Of a stretch of DNA of 64,000 nt, positions 9,390 through 17,744 are shown piece by piece. The position numbers and the translations under genes are program-made. Under the pieces are notes generated by a model that had not been told where the DNA came from, searched no databases, and saw only the letters and a list, made by a program, of their open reading frames with translations. Location of the stretch: the NCBI RefSeq assembly GCF_000170755.1, contig NZ_ABCK01000012.1, positions 62,001-126,000 of the forward strand, given 5' to 3'. This DNA comes from Lentisphaera araneosa HTCC2155. GTDB taxonomy: Bacteria > Verrucomicrobiota > Lentisphaeria > Lentisphaerales > Lentisphaeraceae. Every line of letters begins with the position of its first letter. The first letter of the stretch is position 1.

Positions 9390-9434
9390 ATGAATCAAAT
9401 TAAAATGATAAATCGAACAAAGAAATCGGAATGA
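9390..9434 (+). CDS. conserved 14-codon leader ORF overlapping the GH106-like start
   Basis: The frame reads MNQIKMINRTKKSE, and its TGA stop (9432-9434) overlaps the ATG of the next gene (9431) as ATGA. A homologous leader, MNRIKMTNRTRKTK, precedes the sulfatase at 21008 with the same ATGA overlap. Conservation of length, frame and basic character suggests translational coupling or a leader peptide. No strong ribosome site precedes it, so it may also be only a conserved untranslated leader inherited by duplication. Confidence 0.4.
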   Translation: MNQIKMINRTKKSE

Positions 9435-11557
9435 AAAAGCTCTGTTACATCATGGCCTTTGCTGGCTTTTTTCTATCCATAAATAGTACTGTTGCGACAA
9501 GTTTGCCCCGCGGAGTGACTTCAAAAACATTTGCCGATCCACCAAATGAATTTCGCTTGATTCAGTACAAGCTTAACTCCCAAAAGCGCATGGATTATTC
9601 GCAATGGGGAATCGGAGGCTATATGGCCTTCTTTTATAGGGACCTTTACAAGCAGGGGGCTCAAGGACTGGAACGGATTGGCCCTTTGGTGGATGCCGCC
9701 CATGCGAGTGGGCAGCCTGTGTGGTTGGCTGACGATTGGGGCTACCCAAGCGGTATGGCTGGCGGACGTGTGGTTGCCGAGAATCCTGACTTTGAGGTGA
9801 GAAGCCTAGTGATGCTGACTCAAAAGGGATCGGGCCAGAAGCCAATTAGCTGGTCGCTGCCCAAGAACCTGCACGACATCGTTTCTGCCACACTCTATCC
9901 GCTCAAAAAAGGGGCTATTGATCTGGGTGCCGGAACACAACTGACGCCTAAGCGGAAAACAGTTTCCGGTAAAGGCATCACAGGCCCATGGGAACTCAGA
10001 GTCTTTGCCCGTTATACCCGAAGCAAGAATGTACAGGCCCAGTCGACCATGCCGCAATTTGGCCACACGGGCCGTTATCCTGATTTAATGAATCGTAAGG
10101 CCATGGGACGATTTATCGCCAATATGCATGAACCTATTCTCAAACAGATCAAAGATCCAGGTAGTAAGGTGCAGGGTTTCTACTGCAACGAGCCGAACCT
10201 CATGCAGACCGCCTGGCAAACCAATGAACAGTATGCCTGTACTCCATGGAATGATGATTTACCGACTCTTTTTAAAAAGATGCATGGCTATGACCTTATG
10301 GATATCCTATCCTATCTTTTTGAGGGTAATGGGATTGAAGCTCGTCGTGCACGAATTCACTATCGTCAGACTGTAGCCGAACTTTTAACCGATAGCTTCT
10401 CACGTCAGATCAAAACCTGGTGTAACAAACGGGGAATCAAATCAAGTGGCCATTTCCTGCTCAATGATTATCTACCTCAGCACGTTCAGGGCTATGGCGA
10501 TATGATGAAATTTGTTTCCGAGTTCGATGTGCCGGCGCTGGATATCCCCATTCCCAATCCTGATCAGTTTATGAGCTTCCGCTACCAGCAGAGTCGCTTC
10601 TTTAGTTCAGTGACTGCCTGGGAAAAGGGTAAGGAAACCCTAATGCTACTGGATCCAATCATCGGTGGTTACGGTAGGGTTAGGTTGACTCCCGACCTGC
10701 CGCTGCTGATCAATTCAGTAAATATGGCAAGCTTCCACGGCGTCAATAGCTTTTCTTCCTACCTTAAGCTTAGCAGCTCTCCCAATGTCCAAGGATACAG
10801 CAAAGATGAGTATCGCTGGCTCAATGAATACACAGGCCGTATCACCCAAGTCTTGCGCGGGGCACATCGGGATGCCGGTGTGGCCCTCTATTATCCCATA
10901 GCTATGTTTCAGGCGGATCTCCTGGCTTCCAGGGATCGCTGGCGTGTGATTAACATGCAGCATACAAAGCGTCAAAATGCATGGGATAATACAGAAAAAG
11001 TTCTTCTCAATGGCGATATCGAATACATGATTGTTCACCCCGAAGGTCTTGCCGAAGCCAATATAGAGCAGGGGAGAATGATTATAGGTCATGGTCACTA
11101 CCATACATTGATTATGCCGCAAATTGATATCATACCTTTGATGGTAGTAAAAAAACTGAGAGAGTTTCAACAGGCTGGTGGGAAGGTGATATGGGTCGAA
11201 ATGGTTCCTCGCCTGTCCGAGAATAAGCACCATGAGAACACTGTAAAGAAGGCTATGGCCGGAGTCAAATTGACAAAGCTAAAACAACTGAGCGCTGCTA
11301 TCCCAAAGTCCTACTCATCTGACTTTAATCTATCATTTTCCCCGGGCTCTAAAAGCCTGGCAATTGCTCGCTTTCGCCAAGATGGCAAGCCGATATACCT
11401 GCTAGTGAATCGTGAGCAGAAGCCTATTACGGCTTCTGTCGCTGGAAAAGGACGGGTCTCATTGCTGGATCCATCTAGTGGAAAAATCAGCTCGGTGAGG
11501 CTTCCTGCAAAACTTCCCATGGCTGGAATCCGATCTTTATTACTGATCCCGAATTAA
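9431..11557 (+). CDS. secreted glycoside hydrolase, GH106 (alpha-L-rhamnosidase)-like
   Basis: 708 residues with signal peptide 1-23. WLADDWGYPSGMAGGRV resembles the conserved WxxDEDxWPSGxAGG of GH106-type alpha-L-rhamnosidases. Further features are GFYCNEPNLM (Glu254, a candidate catalytic residue), the segment MHGYDLMDILSYLF, then SRQIKTWCNKRGIKSSGHFLL. The last part (about 470-690) resembles a class I glutamine-amidotransferase-like fold followed by a beta domain. It is shorter than most GH106 proteins (about 900-1100). Rhamnose next to sulfate is typical of ulvan-like polysaccharides, which suits the sulfatases that follow within 34 bp, but the substrate is inferred. Its signal peptide and leader resemble those of the 21008 sulfatase. 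Confidence 0.65.
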   Translation: MKKLCYIMAFAGFFLSINSTVATSLPRGVTSKTFADPPNEFRLIQYKLNSQKRMDYSQWGIGGYMAFFYRDLYKQGAQGLERIGPLVDAAHASGQPVWLADDWGYPSGMAGGRVVAENPDFEVRSLVMLTQKGSGQKPISWSLPKNLHDIVSATLYPLKKGAIDLGAGTQLTPKRKTVSGKGITGPWELRVFARYTRSKNVQAQSTMPQFGHTGRYPDLMNRKAMGRFIANMHEPILKQIKDPGSKVQGFYCNEPNLMQTAWQTNEQYACTPWNDDLPTLFKKMHGYDLMDILSYLFEGNGIEARRARIHYRQTVAELLTDSFSRQIKTWCNKRGIKSSGHFLLNDYLPQHVQGYGDMMKFVSEFDVPALDIPIPNPDQFMSFRYQQSRFFSSVTAWEKGKETLMLLDPIIGGYGRVRLTPDLPLLINSVNMASFHGVNSFSSYLKLSSSPNVQGYSKDEYRWLNEYTGRITQVLRGAHRDAGVALYYPIAMFQADLLASRDRWRVINMQHTKRQNAWDNTEKVLLNGDIEYMIVHPEGLAEANIEQGRMIIGHGHYHTLIMPQIDIIPLMVVKKLREFQQAGGKVIWVEMVPRLSENKHHENTVKKAMAGVKLTKLKQLSAAIPKSYSSDFNLSFSPGSKSLAIARFRQDGKPIYLLVNREQKPITASVAGKGRVSLLDPSSGKISSVRLPAKLPMAGIRSLLLIPN

Positions 11558-11591
11558 GTGAATTTATAGTAAAAAAATAGAGAAATAAGCA

Positions 11592-12971
11592 ATGAAAACT
11601 AAACTAAAATATATACTTACTGGCTTATCCGCAGCCTTATTACTATCTTTCAATTTGAATGCTGCGGCTAAGGATCAACGGCCGAACATTATATTTATAT
11701 TATCGGATGATGTGTCGCCGAAAGACTATGCCCTTTATGGAGGTAAAACTCCATTGCCGGTACTGGATAAGATGGGTAAATCGGGACTCTATTTTAAAAC
11801 GGCTTGGGCGACACCACGGTGTATACCAACGCGTGCCATGCTGCTAAGCGGCAAATACCCCTTCCGAACGAGGGTGTATGAAAATCAGGTTTATCCTAGA
11901 AATAAAAATAATAACAGAATCAAGTCGATTGGCGAGCGTTATCCGAATACCCTTGGATCTTTGATGACTGCCAATGATTATCGTACAGCAATGATCGGTA
12001 AGATACAGACAGGGAATATTGAGAGCTTCGGTTTCCAAAATTGGTGCTTGGTGAATCATGGACATATTTTTGACATGAGGTCTTCGGACAATAATGTCGA
12101 TGGTAAAAAAGTTGTTCAAAAGGATGTGCACAGTACTGATTCTCTTTTCCACTATCTTCACGATTTCACCGCCAAAAAGAGCGAAAAACCATGGTTCGTT
12201 TACATGTCTCTTAATCTACCCCACTGGGTGCGTAATCCGGATAACCCCAAGAAATGGGGACCACCTTGGGTACCAGAGCTGGATGATAATTGGCAGAAAA
12301 CCGGTAAACTGGTTCAGAACGATTTTGTCGCCTGCCTGCGTTATTTAGACTATAAAATCGGTGGTTTTATTAAACACTTGGATAAAACCGGTCAATTGGA
12401 TAAAACCATTATTATGTATGCCGGAGACAATGGCAGTAGTAGCTATGGCAAATCGAATCCGGATTCAGAAAAAGGGCCGCGTGTGCCATTTGTCGTTTAT
12501 GCCCCGGGTTACCTGAAGCCCACAGGTGCTAATGAAGAATTGGTAGACTTTACCGATGTCATACCTACTTGTGTTGAGTTGGCTGGTGGTTCATTGCCGG
12601 AGGGTGATGTTTTTGACGGTCACAGCTTCGGGCCCTTAATCATGGGCAAAGCATTTGAAGGTCGTGAATGGATTTCATCACAATGGTATGGTTGCCGCTG
12701 GTTGAGAACAAAAAAATGGCTGATTGACGGACGCGGTAAGTTTTATTCCTGCGGAGATAATCGCAATGAATGGGAAGAGGGGGCTTACAAAGATTTAAGC
12801 GACTCACAAGATGAACGTGCCATTTATATGCGTAAACAGCTTGAAGGTATTTTGAATAAAAATATTCCTCTTCCGGATTACAATGATCCTGAATTGTCCA
12901 AGCAATGGAAACGGCAATGGTTCAACAATAAAAAATTTGTAGAGCCCTTTGTGCCATCATACATCAAATAA
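11592..12971 (+). CDS. secreted sulfatase (S1 family)
   Basis: 459 residues. Signal peptide 1-26 (LSFNLNAAAK), metal-binding Asp39-Asp40 in LSDDVSPKDYALYGG, and formylglycine site CIPTR with Cys77, followed by AMLLSGKYP. Central SLNLPHW and YAGDNGSSS are consistent with S1 metal and substrate residues. It is shorter than average at the C-terminus. It lies 34 bp after the GH106-like gene and 43 bp before the next sulfatase, so it belongs to the 9431-17547 transcription unit. Substrate unknown. Cys-type maturation requires an FGE or anSME that is not encoded in this window. Confidence 0.9.
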   Translation: MKTKLKYILTGLSAALLLSFNLNAAAKDQRPNIIFILSDDVSPKDYALYGGKTPLPVLDKMGKSGLYFKTAWATPRCIPTRAMLLSGKYPFRTRVYENQVYPRNKNNNRIKSIGERYPNTLGSLMTANDYRTAMIGKIQTGNIESFGFQNWCLVNHGHIFDMRSSDNNVDGKKVVQKDVHSTDSLFHYLHDFTAKKSEKPWFVYMSLNLPHWVRNPDNPKKWGPPWVPELDDNWQKTGKLVQNDFVACLRYLDYKIGGFIKHLDKTGQLDKTIIMYAGDNGSSSYGKSNPDSEKGPRVPFVVYAPGYLKPTGANEELVDFTDVIPTCVELAGGSLPEGDVFDGHSFGPLIMGKAFEGREWISSQWYGCRWLRTKKWLIDGRGKFYSCGDNRNEWEEGAYKDLSDSQDERAIYMRKQLEGILNKNIPLPDYNDPELSKQWKRQWFNNKKFVEPFVPSYIK

Positions 12972-13014
12972 ACTCACATAAAAAATAGTTAGTATCAGCA
13001 TAATCAGGAAAAAA

Positions 13015-14820
13015 ATGAATAAGTTTAAAAAAATATTTTGTCTATTCGTCACAGGCATAATTATGCCGTCGGCACTTATCGCGGCAAAGAAGCCCAATGT
13101 CATCGTTATTTTAATTGATGATATGGGCTTGATGGATAGTTCAACTTACGGCTCTAAGTTTTATCAGACAGCAAATATGTCACGCCTTGCTAAAGAAGGA
13201 ATGTTGTTTACAGATGCTTATGCTGCAAGTCCGCTCTGTTCTCCAACTCGGGCAAGTATTATGTCCGGACAATATCCCTCCCGCTTACACATGACTGTGG
13301 CCGTCACCCCTAAAAGTAAGGAAAAGCCAAAAGCACTAGCTCCTGCGCCAAATCAATATTGCGGAAAAGTAGAAAGCAAGAATCACATGCCCCTGGCAGT
13401 GTATACTCTTGCAGAGGCATTACAGGATTCAGGCTATACTACAGCCCATATAGGAAAATGGCATCTAACTGAAAACCCGAAACACAATGCGGAAAATCAG
13501 GGCTTTGATTTTGTTATTGGTGGGGCGGGTTTGCCGGGACCTCCTGATTATTATTCTCCCTATAAGCGCAAAGGCAAAAAAGCAAAGGGGATTAACAATC
13601 TTAGTCCTGGGCCTAAAGGAGAATACCTCAATGAGCGATTGGCAAAAGAATCTATAAAATGGATCAAATCGGTACAGGATTCAAATAAACCGTTTTATCT
13701 TAATCTTTGGCACTATGCTGTACACGGGCCCGTGATTGAAAAAAAAGACCTCATGCCTAAATATCTCGAGCGTAGAGATCCGAATAACCCACAGCGATGT
13801 CCGGAAATGGGAACAATGATTGATAGCATGGACAATAGCGTCGGCATGCTTCTGGACTGGCTGGACAAGCCTGAAAATAAAGCCGTCAAAGACAACACAC
13901 TCATTATTTTGACCTCGGATAACGGCGGTGTAATTCACAAAGAGACGAATGGCAATACCTGGACATCGAACCGGCCTCTTCGTGGTGGCAAAGCGAATAC
14001 CTATGAAGGTGGAACGCGTGTTCCATGGATTGTTCGCTGGCCTGATACAATAAAAGCAGGATCAGTTTGTACGACGCCTGTACAATCAATTGATATTTAT
14101 CCGACAGTATTGGAGGCTGTGAATATCAAAGCAAAAAAAGGCCTTACATTTGATGGGCAGAGCATTCTTCCCTTGCTTGAGCAGCGCAAAATGGAGCATC
14201 AGCCAATCTTTACAGACTTTCAGCATCTTTTCGGTGTCATGTGTGCACCATCCAGTTCCGTTCGAGTAGGTGATATGAAGCTGATCCGCTTTTATCACGC
14301 CGGTCCAAAGGCTCAATCACATGCTTATGAATTATTTGACTTGAAACGCGATCTCTACGAATCAATCAATCTTGCCGCTTATATGCCGGAGAAAGTAAAA
14401 GAACTTGATCGGCTTATAGAAGCCCACATCAAGGAAACTGCTGCCCTTGTGCCCATTGCGAACAAATCATTTCAGAAGACAGCAAGTAAAATAGCTCGTT
14501 CGAATCCCAAGAAGGCAGCGCTTAGACCAAAAACATTAGCTCTTGCTGAAACAATCATTAAGACTGACAGCGCCGGCTCGCAAGTTATTCAATTGATAGA
14601 TCAAAATGGTAAAAGCCGCCAGACCCATGCCCTAGTACTTGGTGGGTCAAAATTTGTCAAGGTAAAAAATAATGAGGATGGTAGTGTGACTGTTACTTGG
14701 AACAAAGCACCGGCAGGTCATTCTGCCAAGCTTCTGTTTGGCTGGAAAGGTGGAGCAGACTGTTTTGAGATCAATGATTGGACCATTCCCCCCTGTGAAT
14801 TGCTTATCAAGGCTCATTAA
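13015..14820 (+). CDS. secreted sulfatase (S1 family) with C-terminal extension
   Basis: 601 residues. Signal peptide 1-24 (MPSALIAAKKP), metal-binding Asp35-Asp36 (IDDMGLMD), formylglycine site CSPTR with Cys75, then GKWHLTE and LTSDNGGV. The sulfatase fold ends near residue 490. About 110 residues follow (a Lys/Ala-rich linker, then a beta-rich tail rich in Val/Thr ending CFEINDWTIPPCELLIKAH) and are not part of the catalytic domain. The tail could be a binding or anchoring domain; I do not recognise it. The next sulfatase starts 13 bp after the stop. Confidence 0.9.
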   Translation: MNKFKKIFCLFVTGIIMPSALIAAKKPNVIVILIDDMGLMDSSTYGSKFYQTANMSRLAKEGMLFTDAYAASPLCSPTRASIMSGQYPSRLHMTVAVTPKSKEKPKALAPAPNQYCGKVESKNHMPLAVYTLAEALQDSGYTTAHIGKWHLTENPKHNAENQGFDFVIGGAGLPGPPDYYSPYKRKGKKAKGINNLSPGPKGEYLNERLAKESIKWIKSVQDSNKPFYLNLWHYAVHGPVIEKKDLMPKYLERRDPNNPQRCPEMGTMIDSMDNSVGMLLDWLDKPENKAVKDNTLIILTSDNGGVIHKETNGNTWTSNRPLRGGKANTYEGGTRVPWIVRWPDTIKAGSVCTTPVQSIDIYPTVLEAVNIKAKKGLTFDGQSILPLLEQRKMEHQPIFTDFQHLFGVMCAPSSSVRVGDMKLIRFYHAGPKAQSHAYELFDLKRDLYESINLAAYMPEKVKELDRLIEAHIKETAALVPIANKSFQKTASKIARSNPKKAALRPKTLALAETIIKTDSAGSQVIQLIDQNGKSRQTHALVLGGSKFVKVKNNEDGSVTVTWNKAPAGHSAKLLFGWKGGADCFEINDWTIPPCELLIKAH

Positions 14821-14833
14821 GGGCTTGAGTTAT

Positions 14834-16273
14834 ATGCGCTGTATTTCAAAAAATATTTTTTTAGTCTGTACGATTGCCTTGGCAAGTCTTAATCTCCTTA
14901 ATGCCGCTCAAAGGCCCAATATTCTCTTTATTGTTGCCGACGATATGGGCATAATGGACCTTGGGGTTTATGGCAGTGATTATTACCTAACGCCTAACCT
15001 GAACAAGCTGGCGAGTCAGAGTATGCGCTTCGACCGTGCCTATGCAGCCAGCCATGTGTGTTCACCCACACGAGGGGCCATTTTAACAGGGCGTTATCCA
15101 CAGCGTATACATTTGACTGATGCATTACCCTGGGATCGCTTGTACAAAAACCCCAAAATGATACCTCCCAATCATGTCAAGGAACTTTCCTTAAAGCTAC
15201 CGACCTTCGCCCGCGTACTCCAAAAAAATGATTACCGGACGGCTATGTTTGGCAAGTGGCATCTGGGAAATGAAGAACGCTTTTTCACTGGAAAAGAACA
15301 TAAAGCTTATGGCTTTGACGAGGCTTTTGGTGTTTCGGGAAAAGCCAAAGCTTATGACAAGGGGGTAAATGAACTAACAGAGCGCACACTGCGTTTCCTA
15401 AAAGAAAATAAGAAAAAACCTTTTATGTTGTGCCTTATGCACCATGTTCCGCATGTGCCTGTAGCGTGCCCTCCCTATGCAAAAGCATTGTATGATTCTG
15501 TCCCTAAAGGGAAGCATCAGAAAAACTCTAAATATGCCGGGATGATCTCCCACTTTGATAATTCTATCAAAAAAGTTTTAGATGCACTAAGGGCATTAGG
15601 TTTGGACGATAACACGGTGGTCATTGTGACCTCAGATAATGGCGGATTAAGTAACCTTTCGAGTAACAAGCCGTATAATGGTGGGAAAGGCTCTCTCTAC
15701 GAAGGTGGGACTCGCGTACCCTTGCTGATTCGCTGGCCGGGAAAGATCACTCCTGGATCGGTGAATAAGTCAGTTGTGATAAGTAACGACTTTTTTCCGA
15801 CTTTCCTGGAGCTTGCCGGTTTGCCCTTGATGCCTGAAGCTCACCTTGACGGAAAAAGTATGATGCCGCTTCTAAAAGGAAAAACACTAGGCAAGAGAAC
15901 TCTTTATTGGCATTTCCCGCATCGTGGCACGCCTGGTTCTTCTATAATAGATGGCGATTTAAAGCTTATTCATAAAATTGAAAGCGACACATATGAAATG
16001 TTTGATTTAAACAGTGATCCATACGAAGCGAATAATTTGTTTGAAAAACAGCCGGAGCAAGCCAGCCGTCTTCAGAAAATGTTGGCAAGGCATCTAAAGG
16101 AAGTTGCTGCACAAGAGATGAGTCCGAACCCTCAATGGGATCCCAAGCGCCCTAAAGGTAAGCCCACAAATTTCGGTATTCATTATCCAGCCGGGCGAAA
16201 AAAGGGTTTTCGTTTAACTGTGGAAGCCTATCCTGAGTGGTTTAAGCTAGGCAGGCTAAGAAAAGATCGGTGA
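14834..16273 (+). CDS. secreted sulfatase (S1 family)
   Basis: The open frame extends upstream to 14738, overlapping the preceding gene by 83 bp. ATG 14834 is the better start: it lies 13 bp after that gene's stop, follows a GG..GAG stretch, and gives a proper signal peptide (1-25, ALASLNLLNAA). The protein is then 479 residues. Metal-binding Asp36-Asp37 (ADDMGIMDLG), formylglycine site CSPTR with Cys76, then FGKWHLGNE, HHVPHVP, SDNGGLSN and YEGGTRVP. It resembles the neighbouring 13015 enzyme in these motifs. Substrate is not deducible. An FG-GAP protein follows after 77 bp. Confidence 0.9.
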   Translation: MRCISKNIFLVCTIALASLNLLNAAQRPNILFIVADDMGIMDLGVYGSDYYLTPNLNKLASQSMRFDRAYAASHVCSPTRGAILTGRYPQRIHLTDALPWDRLYKNPKMIPPNHVKELSLKLPTFARVLQKNDYRTAMFGKWHLGNEERFFTGKEHKAYGFDEAFGVSGKAKAYDKGVNELTERTLRFLKENKKKPFMLCLMHHVPHVPVACPPYAKALYDSVPKGKHQKNSKYAGMISHFDNSIKKVLDALRALGLDDNTVVIVTSDNGGLSNLSSNKPYNGGKGSLYEGGTRVPLLIRWPGKITPGSVNKSVVISNDFFPTFLELAGLPLMPEAHLDGKSMMPLLKGKTLGKRTLYWHFPHRGTPGSSIIDGDLKLIHKIESDTYEMFDLNSDPYEANNLFEKQPEQASRLQKMLARHLKEVAAQEMSPNPQWDPKRPKGKPTNFGIHYPAGRKKGFRLTVEAYPEWFKLGRLRKDR

Positions 16274-16350
16274 ATGCGGTTCTCAATCATGCTTATCTGC
16301 TCGATGAACTAGAATCCTCTTTTCTAAAGTTAAAATAAGTAAAGATAACA

Positions 16351-17547
16351 ATGCAAAAATTATTACTACTAACATTATCTTTGTGTCTCTCTGCGGGTGC
16401 CCAGTATAAGAAAATAACTCTTACTGAAAAATTCTACTCCGGAGGCTCGGCTTTTGGTGATCTCAATGGCGATGGCATAAATGACATTGTTGCCGGTAGC
16501 TTCTGGTGGGAGGGACCCGACTACAAGGTCAAACACCAGATCCGCAAACTGGTCGCCAATAACAAACATACCTTTGTTAAAGACAATGCTTATATGCCGG
16601 AAAAATACTCCAATTCATTTGCCAACTGGGTACGAGACATTAATCAAGATGGTAAAAACGATATTCTCATCATCGGTTTACCGGGAACGTCTTTTTACGC
16701 TTACCTCAACCCGGGAACTCCGGAAGGCAAATGGCAAGAAGTAGTGCTTCGAGATCTTGTCGATAACGAATCTCCGGAATTAGTCGATATCGATGGTGAT
16801 GGCACTGAAGAGCTTATCTGCAACTATGACGGTTACTTTGGTTATGCCAAAATGAACCCCGCTAAGCCTCTTGAAAAATGGACCTTTCATAAAGTCTCCG
16901 CTAAAGGCAAATGGTATAAATATACTCACGGCATCGGTATGGGCGATGTCAATAATGATGGCCGCATGGATATGCTCGCCGGGCATGGCTGGCTTGAACA
17001 ACCGGCGAATGCCAAACCGGATCAGGAGTGGATTTACCATAAGCAACAATTTTCCAATGGCGAAAGACACTGCGGGGCTCAGATGTTTGCCTATGATGTC
17101 GATGGCGACGGTAAGAATGACCTTATTACTTCCGGAAACGCTCACGGCTACGGTCTCTACTGGTTCAAGAACATCGATAACAAAAAATTCGAAAAGCAAA
17201 CCATTATGGGAGCCACCCCGCAAGATAATAAATTCGGTGTCAAGTTTAGCCAGCTACACGCCCTGAAACTAATTGATATGGATAAGGATGGCCTCTTGGA
17301 TATCGTCACGGGTAAAAAGTATTGGGCACATGGCCCCAAAGGTGATGCCGAACCGATGGCACCGGCCGTCCTCTACATTTTCAAACTTGTTCGTGAGAAT
17401 AGCAAGGCTTATTACAAGCCAATCAAAGTCGATGATAATTCCGGAATTGGCTCACAGGTCAATGCCGGGGATGTCAACCAAGACGGCTTAAATGACATCG
17501 TGGTCAGTAACAAGAAAGGTGTTTTTGTCTTTCTGCAAAAGCAGTAA
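16351..17547 (+). CDS. secreted FG-GAP/VCBS repeat protein
   Basis: 398 residues with signal peptide 1-16. It has at least five DxNxDGxxD calcium-binding loops: DLNGDGINDI, DINQDGKNDI, DIDGDGTEEL, DVNNDGRMDM, DVDGDGKNDL, and again DMDKDGLLDI and DVNQDGLNDI. These are FG-GAP/VCBS repeats that build a seven-bladed beta-propeller. Tryptophan-rich stretches SFWWEGP and GHGWLEQP are typical of PVC proteins found near sulfatases. It is probably an extracellular binding or scaffold protein for polysaccharide; an enzymatic role (some lyases have such propellers) cannot be excluded. It is the last gene of the sulfatase operon. Confidence 0.82.
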   Translation: MQKLLLLTLSLCLSAGAQYKKITLTEKFYSGGSAFGDLNGDGINDIVAGSFWWEGPDYKVKHQIRKLVANNKHTFVKDNAYMPEKYSNSFANWVRDINQDGKNDILIIGLPGTSFYAYLNPGTPEGKWQEVVLRDLVDNESPELVDIDGDGTEELICNYDGYFGYAKMNPAKPLEKWTFHKVSAKGKWYKYTHGIGMGDVNNDGRMDMLAGHGWLEQPANAKPDQEWIYHKQQFSNGERHCGAQMFAYDVDGDGKNDLITSGNAHGYGLYWFKNIDNKKFEKQTIMGATPQDNKFGVKFSQLHALKLIDMDKDGLLDIVTGKKYWAHGPKGDAEPMAPAVLYIFKLVRENSKAYYKPIKVDDNSGIGSQVNAGDVNQDGLNDIVVSNKKGVFVFLQKQ

Positions 17548-17633
17548 TAAACCTGAAGCCGTGAGCAGTGGCTGAAAAGCACCTTTAAAACAAGAAAAAC
17601 CTGTTGGTTTAGAGTCAAAGGAAATGAAACACT

Positions 17634-17663
17634 TTGTCATTTCAGGTGAGTTTCGCAACAATT
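17634..17663 (+). promoter_or_regulatory. putative shared promoter element P3
   Basis: TTGTCATTT, 15 nt, ACAATT (17658-17663). It stands about 80 nt before the dehydrogenase gene at 17745 and just before the pseudopilin fragment at 17680. The TTGTCA hexamer is close to a sigma-70 -35 box. Confidence 0.5.
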
Positions 17664-17679
17664 ATACTGAGTAATAAAA

Positions 17680-17739
17680 ATGACTTTGATCGAAGCTTTA
17701 GTCGTGGTGGCTTTACTCGGCATTAACCTAAAGGTTTAA
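17680..17739 (+). pseudogene. pseudopilin N-terminal fragment
   Basis: A 19-codon frame reads MTLIEALVVVALLGINLKV and stops. TLIEALVVVALLGI is the prepilin-type cleavage/methylation signature without its leader and without a pilin body. It sits in the leader of the 17745 gene. It is the second such fragment after 2948-3034, so these fragments recur in intergenic DNA. Confidence 0.55.
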
Positions 17740-17744
17740 AAAAT

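Noticed and set aside
14738-14833. Upstream start of the 14834 sulfatase
   Set aside because: It would overlap the previous gene by 83 bp and put 32 residues before the signal peptide.
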